A stretch of DNA of 64,000 nucleotides from Serinus canaria (taxonomy: Eukaryota > Chordata > Aves > Passeriformes > Fringillidae). The notes beneath the pieces are model-generated. The model was not told where the DNA came from. It was given only the letters and a program-made list of their open reading frames with translations, and searched no databases. A program made the position numbers and the translations under genes. The DNA lies in NCBI RefSeq assembly GCF_022539315.1, contig NC_066337.1:6664861-6728860 (forward strand), given 5' to 3'. This document shows positions 32,401-45,200 of the stretch, one piece after another; the stretch's first letter is position 1, and the number at the start of each line of letters is the position of its first letter.

Positions 32401-33175
32401 GGGCAGAGAGGATGTGCTGCCTCCTTCTTTATCAAGGTTCCCTGGCCAGCGTGGCCGTCCTGGCGTGGTGGGCGCAGGCGCGCGGTGGCGGCTCAGCCCT
32501 CGGCAGAGCTGATCAGAGGCCTCCTCCAACAAACATCAAAGCTTCAATTAACAGGGGCCGCGTGCGACCCTCTTGCAGAGCGCAGATAAGAATAGAAATT
32601 TCCCTTGGAAAACGGATTTGTGTTTAGCTGCGTGCGCCGGGCGGTAAATGACCTGCACCGGAGAGGGGCCGGGGACAATTACGGTGCTCATTGGGAGCTG
32701 GTTATCTGAGGGAAACAGGCGCGCTGCTATTTAGCTGTCTAATATCCCAGTGGGAGGGGAGGCGGAATTAAAACCCGTCTCTTTTCAGAGCCATTTCAAT
32801 CTGAAGGATTCTTCCTTTATGCGGTGGCTTTTCATTTCAAGGGGCTTCTTCCTCTCTCCCGGGCCCTGATTTGCGTGTGGCCACCTGCAATGGAGAAGGA
32901 CGGCGAGGGGAAGGAGGGCTTGGCTGGGTCTGCGCCCTGCCATGGAGCCTCGGGGTGCTCGGGGAGAGGAGCAGCCTCTCTGCGGATTCCTCCCAGCACC
33001 GGCATCTCCCGCTCCGATCCCGGTGAAACAACAACAACCACGCGGTGCAGAAAGTTAATCCAGAGCCAGACGGGCGTTTTAATCACTGGAAAGGTTAAAA
33101 CAAGCCCTCCCCGGCTGTGCGCGGGCTCCCGCCAGCTCCCGCGCTCCTGCGGGCCTGGGAGGCCCAGAGCACCAC
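29431..33175. other. Gene-free region
   Basis: GC-rich sequence with AT-rich islands at about 29560-29710, 30455-30640, 32095-32270, 32520-32640 and 32700-32830. The strand at 31548-31580 carries a short TG-rich microsatellite followed by CT-rich sequence. No exon seen. Confidence 0.45.
30027..30155 (+). repeat. Three-copy tandem repeat, about 43-46 bp
   Basis: Three copies of a unit with GGCTGGCCCTGAGCCC followed by CCTGCCCAGC(A/G)CCCC. Short and GC-rich. Confidence 0.8.
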
Positions 33176-33179
33176 GACT

Positions 33180-33490
33180 GTATTGATTCAATTATTCTCT
33201 ACAATGTAATACTCTGCATTTGTGTGATAGCAACAAACAGAGTTGAAAGACGTACAAAAATAAATGATCTGAAAGTTAATATGGCTGAATGAGCAGCTCT
33301 GAATGAGGGGAGAGCGCTTTGGTTTTACATTGTGGAATCAATGGCGTGCAGAACAATGTCCTCCCTTCCCCGGGGCCCGGGGGCCCTGCCTCAATCGATC
33401 ACTATGCAAATTAATTGAATTTGTGAAACCTGCATCACTGGGTAATTGATGCTTCTTATAATTACCTCCAAGTTATGAGCTTTTAGGGGA
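33180..33490. promoter_or_regulatory. Candidate conserved non-coding element pair
   Basis: Two AT-rich blocks (33180-33350 and 33395-33490) with TTGATTCAATTATT near 33182, the octamer ATGCAAAT at 33404-33411 running into TTAATTGAATTTG, and GGTAATTGATGC near 33440. Strongly suggestive of a homeodomain/POU-bound enhancer, but only from motif content. Confidence 0.4.
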
Positions 33491-35975
33491 TTTCATTGAT
33501 CCCCGCTCGGGGCCGGGGCCAGGGCAGGTTCCGGGGGTGAGGCTGAGGCACCGGGGGCTCACTGGGATCCCTGGGTGTGCCAACCACTGCCCAGAGCTGC
33601 TGGGACTTGCAGAGCCTGCATGCTGTGTGGATGCAGCCCCCCAGGAAAGCCCCTTTCCCTCCTCGGGGCCCAGAGGATGCCGAGGTGGCAGTGACAGGTG
33701 CCACAGGAGCACGTGGCCGGGCCAGCCGTGCCCGGCTGGTGGCTGGTGGGAGCGAACAGGTTGTATCCAAAGGGATAATAGGCTTATACAGCGCATTATT
33801 TAAGAAAAAAGGACAGGCAATTGAGCTCTGCAGACTAATTAGATTAAACTGATGAGCTCATCAGTATTGTGTGTAATTAAGATCAGAGCTAATTGCAGCA
33901 CTTTGATGCCCTGCCTTACCCGAGGTGTCCCTTGCCCAGCTAGTGGGATGTGGCTGGGCTGCCTGGGTTTCTGCTCCCTCCAGGGAAGAGCAGGGGACAT
34001 GTGACTCTGCCCAGTTCCTGCCGAGCTGGGGGCCAGGCAGGAGGGAATCTGGAGGTTTGAGCAAAGAGCTTTGTGCCAAACGGAGAGAGCAAAGGGGGAG
34101 TGGGATGGGCTGCATGGAAAGTTGGAGAAGCAGAAGCCAGCCCAGGTTCCAAGGGAAGTGCAGCCATTGCTTCCTGGAGGATGGACAGGATTTATCCAGA
34201 TGGACACTGCTTCACGAGACAGACAGTTCTGGCTGTGGTGTGGCAGTGGGAGCAGCCTGGGTACAGCTTTTATCCTGCTCTTCCCTGTTCCTGTCTGATC
34301 TTTCCTCTTGCTCCTGCACCACCACCTCCTCCCTGCTCCTCCCGTTATCCGCCCACCTCACTTCTCTCTCCCGCTGTCTCACCTGCCTCACCCTTCTGCT
34401 CCCCCTCCCTGACACAGAACCTCTTTGTGCCCCTCCAGGGCTCCACTCCCGGGCCCTCTGTGCAGCTCTGGGCAGGGGCTCCCACCGTCCCTGCCGAGCC
34501 CCTCCCGATGCTCCCCTCCCTCTGCCCGCCCCGGTGCTGCGCTCCCTCCGCTCTGGCTCCTTGTCTCCGTCTCCAAGGTTACACCAACCGCTTCCCGCTC
34601 CTCTCCTGAGCTCCCAGCGGGATTTCCCGATGCTGTTCACCAGTTGGGTTTTGTTCCTCGCTGCCTTTCCCAGTTCTCCCGCACCTTTCTGCATCCTGCC
34701 ACTGCATCGTTCATGGGTGAGCATCACTTGCACCTGACTGAAGGGAGGGCAGGATTTTGCAGCGCCTTCTCTCCAGAGAAATTCCCCACAACTCAGGGCT
34801 GTGCATCCAGGACCCCTCCAGGGCATGCTGGCTGAGCTGGCGGCCCTCAGGGGGACCCTGGGCAGCTCCCCCGAGGTGGGGTGGGTTCCTGCAGGGGCTG
34901 CCTTTGGAGAGGTGCTCATCCTGGTGGGAATCTGGGCAGCAGGAGAGCAAATGTGAACAATCACCATTTCCTTCTTTCTGGGTGGCTGCAATGGCAGGTG
35001 TGGGGGCAGGAGGCCTGAGGTGCCTCTCTGCCTGTCCCCTCCTCAACGTGGGGCTCCCCAGGGCTAGAGAGGGGCTGGGAGTCCTTCCAGCCCCCCCTGC
35101 AGCAGGTGTCCCCATGGCACACCCCTTCTGGGCGAGCATTTGGGGACACTGCCTCGAGCTAGTGACAGGGAGGTTTCACTCTAATCCTTCCTGCCGGGCT
35201 CTTTGGTTCTTACGGCCTGCAAAGTGACAGGGTGGGGGAAGCAAGCAAACCCCAAACCCCTTCCCAGATGTACGAGCAGCCTGAAATATCTCTGGCTTCT
35301 CTCCCTGCAATAACTGGAGGGAACAGGAGCAGATGTTTATAGGTCACGCTGCTGGTTTTTCCCTTTCTTTTCCACCAAGTGTTTATTTTTCTCCGGTTTC
35401 TCTTGCTAGTGGGGATTCGGGTCGCAGCGGAAAGCCCGGCAGGTGCCGGCAGCCCCCGTGGTGGTGCTGGGGGGATGTCCGGGGCACAGCGGGCCCCAGC
35501 AGCGGTGCGGGGACGCGGAGCCCTGGGGGGGGACACGGGCAGAGGGGTGGGCGAGCCCCGGGCTGTCCCCGCGGCGCGGACGGGAGGTGGCACTGCTGCA
35601 CCGGCGCAGCGCCCGCAGCCCCGCGCCCCGCTCGCCCCGCTCGCTGCAATTAGCGAGGGGCTCTGACAGGACCCGCAGGGTCCCGCGGTGCTCCCGACCG
35701 CAGTGTCCCCCTCCGATGGCAGCCTGGCCCCCGCCAGGTCGGGACTGGCCGTGTCCCCGCGCCGCTGGTGACACTGCGGTGATGAGGATGCCCTGAGCTG
35801 GCCCCATGGGCTGTCTCTGTCCCACACTGCTGCGCTGGTGCCCCAGGAGCTGCGGCACCCAGAGATGTCCCTGCAAAGTCCTTTTATCCCTATAGGAATA
35901 AAGGCTCTTTCTGCCTCCTGACGGGCGCTCAGCTCAGCCACACGGCGGGATGCAACAGGTCACCGTCTGGGGGGC
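33491..35975. other. Gene-free region
   Basis: AT-rich island at 33765-33905, then GC-rich sequence including a pyrimidine-rich tract (about 34290-34600) and a CpG-dense stretch (about 35400-35780). The latter could be an orphan CpG island, but no exon with plausible protein follows it. Confidence 0.45.
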
Positions 35976-35978
35976 CTG

Positions 35979-36210
35979 TGCTTTTGGGGTCACAGCAGCC
36001 TGCCCTGAACACCACCAGTGCCTTTGGGGCCACAGCAGCCTGCTCTGAACACCCCCAGTGCTTTTGGGGTCACAGCAGCCTGCCCTAAATACCCCCAGTG
36101 CCTTTGGGGTCACAGCATCCAGCCCTAAACACCCCCAGTGCCTTTGGGGCCACAGCAGCCTGCCCTAAATACCCCCAGTGCCTTTGGGGTCACAGCATCC
36201 AGCCCAAATC
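35979..36210 (+). repeat. Minisatellite, exact 40-bp period
   Basis: Six copies of a 40-base unit close to CTTTGGGGTCACAGCAGCC plus TGCCCTAAATACCCCCAGTG, with no insertions or deletions (copies at 35981, 36021, 36061, 36101, 36141, 36181). Followed by two copies of a 22-base GGGGAGGGGCTGGT unit at about 36214-36256. Confidence 0.92.
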
Positions 36211-39200
36211 CAGCCGGGGAGGGGCTGGTTCTGCCCAGGGAGGGGCTGGTGCTGCCCGCACTGCCGGGGGTGTTGCCAGATGCATCCAGCTGTTTCCACT
36301 GGCACAGGAGAGGGACAGGAGGGCTGCTCCTCCCTCGGGGGCACGTTCCCAAAGGAAAGGTCTTGGAACAGGAGAGATTTCTCTCTCAAGGCTTTTCTTT
36401 TTCTACCAGCTCTTTTGGAGGGGGGAGTTTGGAGCAGAGGAGAGTTCAGACAGATCTGATTCCCCTATCTCAGACAAACACACTCGCCTTTCCCTGACTG
36501 CAGATCAACAGGACATGTTCCAGGGAAAGATCATCTCGAAAGAAATGGATTTTCCCCCTACTGCTCTGCCATTTTTGCTTGTATTTCTGAAAGCCAGAGT
36601 GACGGGTTGTGAACTTTAAGGAGCGATTTCTACTCCTTGCTCTCGTCTGACATGTGGGCAGTGGGACTGCGAGCCTGAGGAGGAGACAGGGCAGAACAGC
36701 TCGGGGGGGGATGTTGAGGGCGAGGCAGCAGCCTCCAGACTCCCAAAGCAGCTTCCCCTCCAAGCCTGACACAGGAAACTCCGTGCAGGGTGCCGGGGAG
36801 GGGCAGGGGCTGCTCCGTGCGAGGGGCAGTGCCCCGGCAGCGAGGGCTCAGCGCTAATTGCAGCCAGCAATAAACACCGAGAATATCAATAGAATGATGG
36901 CATTTAATTAGTATCCAATGGCTCGTATGGATTTCTGCGTTAGATCCACATTAACATGAGATTCTCTGATCCCGAGAAATGTTAAGGAACAAATGCTTAG
37001 GGATTAGCTCAGGTGCAGTGATCCTCGCTGTCTCCAGGGAGAGGGAGGTCCCTGCAGGTGTGTTGGGATGGCATCTGTCCCGTCCTTCCCCTTCCCTGGG
37101 CTTTCTGGCTCTTTTCCCAGCACAGAGCTTTTCCAACAGGTCCTGCCCAGCTGGGCTGGCTGCGTCCACAAACAAAAATCCTGAGAAATGGAAATGAAGT
37201 GTCTGAGTTCCACCCAAACCCGGCACCCTCCACATTAAGTGAAGCCCCCCCCACCAGCCCCGCAGCCTTTTGAGTTTTGTATGAAACACTCATTATACCT
37301 TTGGTGTGACAAATGATTGAAAAGTGTAATTTGAAAGCTAAGCTCCCCATCACACTCTTCCCTATTGTTTATTTGCCAGCTCCAAACGGGTTGGCTGCCA
37401 AGGAAAGTAATCAGAAGGTAATAGCCTGATATCGGATGAATCCCCAGAGCTGCCAGCAAGCTGGAAAACTACAATCTCGGTGCCGCCTGCAGTATTGATG
37501 CGCTGAAAATAATTGTGTAGAACAGCAGAGCTGGGATCAAACTTGGGCTGACACTCGGCATTGTACGGCTCGCGTTCGGCGTGGTCTGATGTGGTTATTT
37601 GTGACTGGCTCGGGGCGAGGCAGCCAAAAGTGTCTCAGGGAGAGCTGCTGCACTCTGTTTGCCCATGTAGATGAGAAAACACCTTCCCAAAGCAAAGTGC
37701 ATCTCTTTATCTCCATCCCTCCCTCCCTGCCTTGCCTCTTGCTTCCCCTCTTGCTGCGATCCCGGGAAAGCGTTGATTTTATTGAGTGTGGCAAGTGGCA
37801 GTTCATTAAAAAGTGGGAGCAGATGGGGAAGGGATTGTAGAAGAAGATTAATGATGCGCACCGACAAGTAAATCGGCCCAGGTTCTGGAGTAAACACAAT
37901 CACACCGGCTTCCTGGGAGCGGGTAATCCTCCTCTGTCAGCTCGGGCCTCGTTAGCCGGCTGGCGGGGCCGGAGCTAACGAGCAGGGATGCCTTGGGAGC
38001 CCGCGGCAGCCCGACGTGGCCGGAACCCAGTTCTGGTGCCGGTGCCAGCAGGGACTGGGAGCGGGCCTGGCCGTGGGGCTGGCACTGGCTGCTCAAGGCC
38101 ATTGTGGTGCTGCCATGCCCGGGAGAGGCCGTGAGATCACGGCAGCCTCTCGTGGGGTTTTCTGGCACGGTGGGCTCCGTGTCCTCACCGCTGCCAGCTC
38201 TGCCCTGGCTGAACTGCTCCCAGCTGAGCTGTGCCTGTTCCCTCTGGCAGCACCCAGAAGCCAGCTGGGAATCGTGGGTGATGGATGCCCGGGGTGAGAG
38301 GGCACCCAGTGCCCTGCAGAGCTGCCCAGCTCCCGTGGGATGTGCGGCATTCCCGTCTGGGATGCTCAGTGATGCTGCTTACCTGGGGGAGCAGAGCTGT
38401 CCCAGCAAAGGAGAGCAGGGCTGCTCCCATGAAATCCCTGCCTGCAGCCTCCAGTCTGCACTGTGACAAAACTCACCTGTCCCTCCCTCCCCATCTGTCC
38501 TGTCCTGTCCTGTCCTGTCCTGTCCCGGGGCTCTGTTTGTCCCCTGGCAGCCTGACCTCGCCGTGAGCTGATGGAGAGGCCGTGCACAGATTTAAACAGA
38601 GGCTGCAGCCGTTGTGCAGCAGGACAGCTGGCTCCTGCCAGCCTCCCCTCTGGAGGACAAGCCTTTCATTATGGATGGGGCTGTAATTTTGCTGCAATTT
38701 CCAGAAAAGTGCTCGACTCCTTGTTTAAGCACCAGCGGGAGCAGGAGCGGGAAGAGGGCACATCCGCGTGTGGCGTGCTCAGCGGTGACAGGGGGCCTGA
38801 GGGGCTGCTGGCTCTCGTTGCTGTCGGGGATGTCACCCCCCCGGGGGGCTGCAGAGCAGGAGCCAGGCAGGACAGGGCTCTGTGGATCCTCCCAGGCCGG
38901 CATTGCCGCTGTCACCGCCGCTGTCCCTGCCTCACCCGCCACCGCGGCCGCCCGGCACAGGGGGATGTTACCAGGGAGGGCCACTGCCCAGCTGAGCCAC
39001 CGCCAGGGGCATAAATAATTTAATAAAGGAACTTTGGAAATTATATTGCCCTAAATAATATAATAAACCCTAATTTACTCACATTTATCTCCCGGAGTTT
39101 TTTGTGAAAGCAGTAATCTTGCATCTTCTACAGTGATGGATTAGCAGGAAGGAAACTCCGCTGGGGAATAAAAACCCACATCGTGTAGTTTTTGACATGT

Positions 39201-40050
39201 TATTATTCAGTTTTATCTCGGGTTGCTCATTCCTGGGCCATTACTCATGTTCACAGGGATTTTTCTCCACCCTTATTTATTTATTTTTACCATGACCAGA
39301 AGCAGAGATGTCAACAAATCATCCTGCCTTCCCCTGCTCCATTTGGAGGGGACAGTGTAGCAGTGGGGGGTCCTGGTGGCACCCCATGCCCCAGGGCACT
39401 GTAGGGAGGATGGCACCATGCAGGTCCTGCCCACCCTCCCTGCAGCACCCCGGCTGTGGCAGCCAGGGAGGGACACAACTTAATTAGTGCATGAGTTTCT
39501 AAGAGATCGGATCGATGGTGCAGATCAGAGCTGTAAGTCCTGCCTGTGCTGAGGGTGCTGGATAAAACAGCCCGGGCAGGGAGCCGGGCTCCGGCAGGGC
39601 AGGGTGTCAGGGGACAATGCTCCGGCAGCCAGGGACGTGCCAGCACCTTGTGCCATGACCCAGGAGGGATGGCAGGGGTGGCACTGCTCCCTTCTCCGTG
39701 CAAGGGGGCTGCAGGCAGCACCGAGGACACGGTAGCCCTCGGGAGCTTTAATTATTCCTAAAAGTCAGCCTTTATTGCTCATTAGCAGCTGCGAGCAGCG
39801 AGGCAGGATGCGGCGCCCCAGCACTGTGCCCTCGCAGGGAAGGATTTTTGGCTGCCTTGCTGAAGTCACAAGGAGGTTATTAAATAACTGCAATTACACG
39901 AGGAGTGCCGGGATGGTGCCTCTCATTTATTAGCACTGCTTTGTTTACTCCCAGCCTTGAGAGGAAGGGTAGAACTGGAGCAGCAGCCAGTGCCCAGCAG
40001 AACCATGGTGGCATCAGAGCGGCCCATCCCAGGGATCTCCCACAGAAAAA
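36211..40050. other. Gene-free region
   Basis: AT-rich islands at about 36855-36985, 37270-37400, 37480-37560, 37780-37910, 38995-39180 and 39740-39905 lie in GC-rich DNA. The 38995-39180 block is the longest A/T run, with ATAAATAATTTAATAAAGG near 39012. No exon recognised. Confidence 0.45.
38495..38525 (+). repeat. (CTGTC)n microsatellite
   Basis: Six perfect pentamer copies. Confidence 0.9.
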
Positions 40051-40054
40051 ATAC

Positions 40055-40275
40055 TGGGAAAAACATCTTTACTCTGAGGGGGTGAGGCCCTGGCACAGGT
40101 GCCCAGAGAAGCTGTGGCTGCCCCTGGATGCCTGGCAGTGCCTAAGGCCAGGCTGGACAGGCTTGGAGCAGCCTGGGACAGTGGAAGGTGTTCCTGCCAT
40201 GGCAGGGGTGGCCCTGGATGAGCTTTAAGGCTCCCTCCAACCCAAACCTTCCTGGGATTCTTTGATCCTACAAAA
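40055..40275 (+). mobile_element. CR1 LINE 3' end fragment
   Basis: Landmarks in CR1 order: aacatctttactctgaggg, ggtgaggccctggcacagg, gcccagagaagctgtggctg, gccaggctggacaggcttgg, ggaaggtgttcctgcc and the end ggattctttgatc. This is the typical 3' 220 bases of avian CR1, non-coding. Confidence 0.92.
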
Positions 40276-41319
40276 CCAGTCCCCACTGTGGGGTTGGCAG
40301 CCCAGGACTGCCCCAGCTCCACTGCCAGCCAGCTCCAGCCCCAGCCCCAGCTGGGGACGCGCAGGCGGCGCTTCCTCCTCTGTGTACAAATACAGAGAGT
40401 TCTGTTTGTTTGTGTGTGCTGGAATGTGCCTGCTGCATGCACACACGCAGAAATATAAATATAAATATAGATATATGCACAGGGGCTGGGCTGGGAAGCA
40501 CGCAGCTCGCAGTGGGAAGGGGTTGGCAGAGCAAAAAACCCTGGAAGACATCCAAGCTATGGGAATGACAGTACATATGGGCCCCTGGATGGTGGGGGAG
40601 GCAGGACTGCGTTCCTCTCTCCACCACTGCTGCAGGCACCATCCGGGGGCTCTGCCAGCCCCTCCTGTTTCCCCCCCACCCCACCTCCCAAACATCCTGT
40701 GCATCATCCCAGTATAAAACTCAAACTGGAAGCAGCAGAGCTCCCTCCCTCGCAGGGCTGAGCTGGAGGGGTGCAGAGCGGGCTCCGTGATGCTGCAGAG
40801 GGGGACACAAAGCCTGTGCACAGCCTGGGTCCTGTGCAGGGTTTCTGGCACAGCTCTCCTGCAGCAGTGACCCCCCAGACCTGGCCAGCAGATCCCTGTT
40901 TGCCCAGCCCTCTCCAAGTTTGCTCAGCTCGAGCCTGACCACCGTGAGCAAACGAGGGGCTGTTTATCCTCACACTAATGAAGAGCTGAGTGAGGGCAGG
41001 TGGGCAGGACAGCTCATTTTCCAGGGAACACCCACCCAGCCCCCAGCTTTCCAGTGAGCCCAGGCTCTCTGGTGGCACTGGCATCTGTTTTCTGCCGTGT
41101 CCGTGCCCAGTGCTGCCCTCGAGCTGCCCGCTCTCCTGGGGCACCAGGAAATCTCATTTACTGCAAACAGGGATGGTATCGAGCCAAGCAAGGAGGTGAT
41201 CAGGGGCTCCTGGAATTGTCAGTGGGGATGTTTAGTTAGAGCTCAGGGAACAGTCATCATTCCCTGCTGCTCTGCTCTGGTCCCGGCTCCATGCCACCCG
41301 GCTGCCCCAGCACACAGAG

Positions 41320-41575
41320 CTGGCTCCATCCACTCCTCCATCCCAGCTCCATCCTGGCTCCATCCCGGTCTCTATCCCCAGCTCCATCCACTCCTCCATC
41401 CCAGCTCCATCCCAGCTCCATCCCAGTCTCTATCTCCAGCTCCATCCTGGCTCCATCCCCAGCTCCATCCTGGCTCCATCCCCAGCTCCATCCCAGCTCC
41501 ATCCCAGCTCCATCCCGGCTCCATCCCCAGCTCTATCCCAGCTCAATCCCTGCTCCATCCCCAGCTCCCTCCTCA
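41320..41575 (+). repeat. Minisatellite of CTCCATCCCAG type
   Basis: More than twenty copies of an 11-12 base unit (CTCCATCCCAG, CTCCATCCTGG, CTCTATCCCCAG), partly grouped into 23-24 base doublets. All frames stay open across it because of the period. Confidence 0.9.
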
Positions 41576-42424
41576 AATCCCTGCTCCTGACCCTCAAGGT
41601 GAGCTCGATGGGGGTCAGCCCGCTCCAGCGCTGATTGCAGAGCCGGCAGGAGCTGCTGAGATTTCTAATTAAGATTAAAGAATGCACACAGCTTATAAAT
41701 GCTTCCTAGGAATGTATAATTTGATTTTCTTGTTTTCTCGTGTGTCCTGCTCCTGAAGCAGCTCAGATGGCTCCTGGCCACAGGCTCCAGCTGCTCCTCG
41801 CCCATCCCAGAGAGGCAGAGCAGGGTCCTGGTGCCTCTCCCACAGCATCCTGGGCAGGGATGGCATGGAAAACACCCTGGTGAAGGCTCTGCCCGTCTGG
41901 GAGGACAGGCAGGGTGCTGTGCTGTTCTGCATGAGGAGGAGGCACAATGAGCCCACGGCGCCTTGAAAGGGAGCTGGGATGGGATTGTTGTACCAGGAGG
42001 GCCGCTGGAGGATCCCGGTGTCCCCTGCCCCACCCCTGGCCCCATTCCCAGCCCCGGCACCGGCCCGAGGCGAGCCCGGAGCAGGCACAGACCTCTCCAG
42101 GGCAGGTACCTGCGCGGGGGGACAGCTGTGCATCAATATTTATTCAAAACTCCCGGGAAACCTGGATGAAGTGTAATTATCTCAGCTCAATCAACCAGGA
42201 TTAGCATAACATCCAGTCACCCATCAGACGGGGTTTGATTTCTGGGATCAAAGCCGGCTGGAGCCGCTGATGAGGCGGCTGCAGGGGAGGCGGGAGGGGA
42301 GCTGCGGCCGCTGCTGCCTCGGCCCGGAGTTCCCAGCTCGCTTCTCCCTCCCAGACCCATCCCGAGAGCGCCCTCCGCGCTCCTCGCTCGCTCCCCGTGC
42401 AGCATCGCCCCCTCTGCTCCACTC

Positions 42425-42640
42425 CCCGTAATTAACAACTAAATATAGATCTTAATTAAGGCGCTGATGAATTTAATTTGGAGTGGCATTACTGCCTTAA
42501 CTTCCAGAGCTCAACGCCTTGTTTGGATAATGTATAATATAAGCTAAATGAGTGCTTACTTGTTACCACCATAAATAATTCCTCACAAATCCCTTCAGAT
42601 ATGTCTCAGTCACTAATCCATCTCCTCCTACGGAATATTC
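42425..42640. promoter_or_regulatory. Candidate conserved non-coding element
   Basis: AT-rich island starting just after the GC-rich block at 42270-42425. It holds CGTAATTAACAAC near 42427, ATCTTAATTAAGG near 42449 and a TGTATAATATAAGC stretch near 42530. Function inferred from composition only. Confidence 0.35.
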
Positions 42641-43100
42641 ACGGGCACCAAGCCTCTTCCTGCAGATTTTAACATAAACCTTCCAGCCTCGTGCCAAACT
42701 CCCCCTGCTGAGCCTGCTGGGGGGGGAAAGGGGAGAGGTGGCAGAGTGGGGTGGAAGGATGGGGAGTCTGGTGTGAAATCAGCTCAGCCCCAAACCCCCT
42801 TGAGGAGCCTGGGCTGAGGATGCCCGGCAGCTCCCAGGGCACTCCTGGTGGATGGGGAGTCCAGGTGGGAGCAGGTCCTGCAGCCCCTGGCTCTGGCACA
42901 CGATCCGGGCAGGGGGATGCAGGTGGGAGTGCAGTGAGGGAGCTGGAGGGGGGCACGGGGGGCACCCCACGGACCCCTGGATTAGACCTGGTGGGAGGGA
43001 GGCTGTCAGGTGCAGCAGGAGGTCGGATAGTCAGGAATCAGCTCCTGCCTTTGATTAAATAACTTCCACAATCATTTTCCTCTGCAGAGCAAGTCCAGAG

Positions 43101-44995
43101 CTGTGTTGGGAAGAGAAATAAACCCCCGAGTTTGCTCTGCCCTCAGCCCCGAGCCACGGCTGTGTCTTGCTGCTCAAAGGATTTCTGGGAAAGCTCCTCC
43201 ACTTTCATTCCTTAAACACAGAGCAAAACAATCAATGGGCTTTGGATATCACCTAAGCCCTGCTCATGGGCAGCAGTGCTGAGAGGATGGAGCTGTTACA
43301 GCCTGAGAGGGAACACGCTCAGGAAAGGCCACAGCTGGAATTCCCAGGGCTCCCCCTGCCCTGGCCTGCCACAGCAGCTCTCTGCAGATGCAACAAGGAC
43401 ACTGCTCGTCCCTGCTGTGGCCTGGGAGGCCCAGCTGTGAGCCACCCCCTGCTCCAGGCTCCCACTGGGACCCCTTGGCTTTGCCAGCCCTGTGCCATCC
43501 TTTTCTCACGCAGGGAATAACACTCCACAAGGGATTCAGTCCCACTCTGCCTTTTGTCACTACCAGTGCAAGAAAACCAGATCTGAGGCCCTGCCAGTTT
43601 GTTCACCTCTGGAAGGAAAGAAACATTTGAGGTGCTGCCTGGTAAAATCACACTGGTGGCAGACATGGTGTGGCCATGTGGGCGAGGGAGTGACCTCAGG
43701 GAAGGGCCAGTCCTTGGATGGCCAGACAGGGCGTGTGACACCACGGATGTCCTTGCTGCCTTCCCAGTGGGTCACAGGCAGCCAGAGCTGGGCCAGCACC
43801 CTGCTAAGGACAGCAGTGCCACCACCCTGCTAAGGACAGCAGCTGCCCTGGGCACTCATCTGTGTCCTGTGCCCTGTGCCCTGTGTGCTGTGCCCTGTGT
43901 GCCATGCCCTGTGCCCTGTGCTCTGTGCCCTGTGCCCTGGCTGCCAGGCCTTCCCTGGAAGGGATGTGGCCCAGGGCAGTGAGATAAAAGCTGGCTAACC
44001 CCATGCTCAAGGCACAGGGACATCATTTGCTGGTGGCAGAGGACTCTGGGCTGCTGTGCCAGCCCCGGGCAGGACCCTGGCCAGGCTGGGCACTGCTCTC
44101 TGGCCTGGTCCTTCTCCTCCTGTCTGCTCCACTTCCCTGCTCCCTGCTGTCCCAGTACAAATCATTTGCTCAGATAACAGATGACGTGTTTATCCCAGGG
44201 GATACAAGCCTGAATATTAGGATGTCAAAACCAGCTGCATTTGCAATACGTTACTGTCAAATGGAGAATAAAAAGGGAGTTGCAGTTATTTAATTTGGTG
44301 CCAGCACAGGAGAGAGGGAGCAGGGGGAGCGGTGGCTCTTGGCCGAGCTGGGATCCTCAGGAGGCTGCCAGGGGGTCTGGGGAGGGCAGGGGGTGGGGGC
44401 TCACTGCTGGGAGGACTCTGCACTGCTGCCTCTGCTCCCCTCCCACCCAGCCTGGGAACAGGAGAGGCCAGGCAGGGCACAGGGGGCACGTGGCAGCTCA
44501 TTCATCCGTGCCAGCAAAATTTGTACTTGAAAAAATTTGTTGGGAAAAGAAAGGCTTTTTTGAAGACAAACATCCCAGCTCCTTGGGGAAGGCTCTGAGC
44601 TTGCAGAATACCAATTAAAAGTATAAAAGTGCTCTTAAAAAAATAAATGTGTGAAGGCGAGTTCTGAGGTGGGGAGAGGGGGCTGGGGAGGTTGGCACAC
44701 GGGGTCCTTTGGCAGAAAGAGTCCAGTGGAGGACTGGAGAACAGTCCCTGCTGCACATCTGAGGTGTTTCTCCAGGTGTCCCAGGCCTCTGGCTGCCCAG
44801 GGGGAGCTGCCACCTCCTAGGACAGCACGTGCTCAATGGCACCATGTCCCTTTTGCCCCCCTGAGCCCCCCATGGCTCATGGCAGCACTACCTGGCCCAG
44901 GTGACCTTCCCAGAGGTGGCACTGGGGCAGGGGACACTTGTCCTCTGTCACCTCAGGGCCCGGTGAGTGACAGCCTGCCCGTGGCAGGGCCCAGA
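43101..44995. other. Gene-free region
   Basis: AT-rich patches at about 43195-43250, 44190-44300 and 44515-44660; otherwise GC-rich single-copy DNA plus the repeat at 43856. No exon seen. Confidence 0.45.
43856..43942 (+). repeat. Heptamer repeat TGTGCCC
   Basis: About twelve imperfect copies of a 7-base CTGTGCC unit. Confidence 0.85.
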
Positions 44996-45004
44996 GCCTC
45001 CCTG

Positions 45005-45200
45005 CTGATGCTGAGATAATGCACTGGGTAATACTTTTTGACATATTTCATTGAAATATAACAAAATATTTGCATAGCTTTATTAGATAAAGGGGAGCTG
45101 ACTGGAGGCAGAGCTCATTTGGAAATACCATGTGAAAATTCATTTAAAATGAAAGAATCTGGAAGCTTAAGTTTATGGTAATAGATTGATTGCCCAGAGT
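45005..45200. promoter_or_regulatory. Candidate conserved non-coding element
   Basis: AT-rich island with GACATATTTCATTGAAAT near 45040, AAAATATTTGCATAGC near 45063 and TGGTAATAGATTGATTG near 45176. Sharp borders to GC-rich DNA on both sides. Confidence 0.35.

Larger units (their letters stand above)
40276..43100. other. Gene-free region
   Basis: Contains an (AAATAT)n-like microsatellite at about 40451-40475, AT-rich islands at about 41655-41740 and 42130-42240, and GC-rich sequence with no plausible exon. Confidence 0.45.

Noticed and set aside
35979..36210. CRISPR-like regular repeats
   Set aside because: Repeats are directly abutting with no unique spacers and lie in a vertebrate genome; they are minisatellites.
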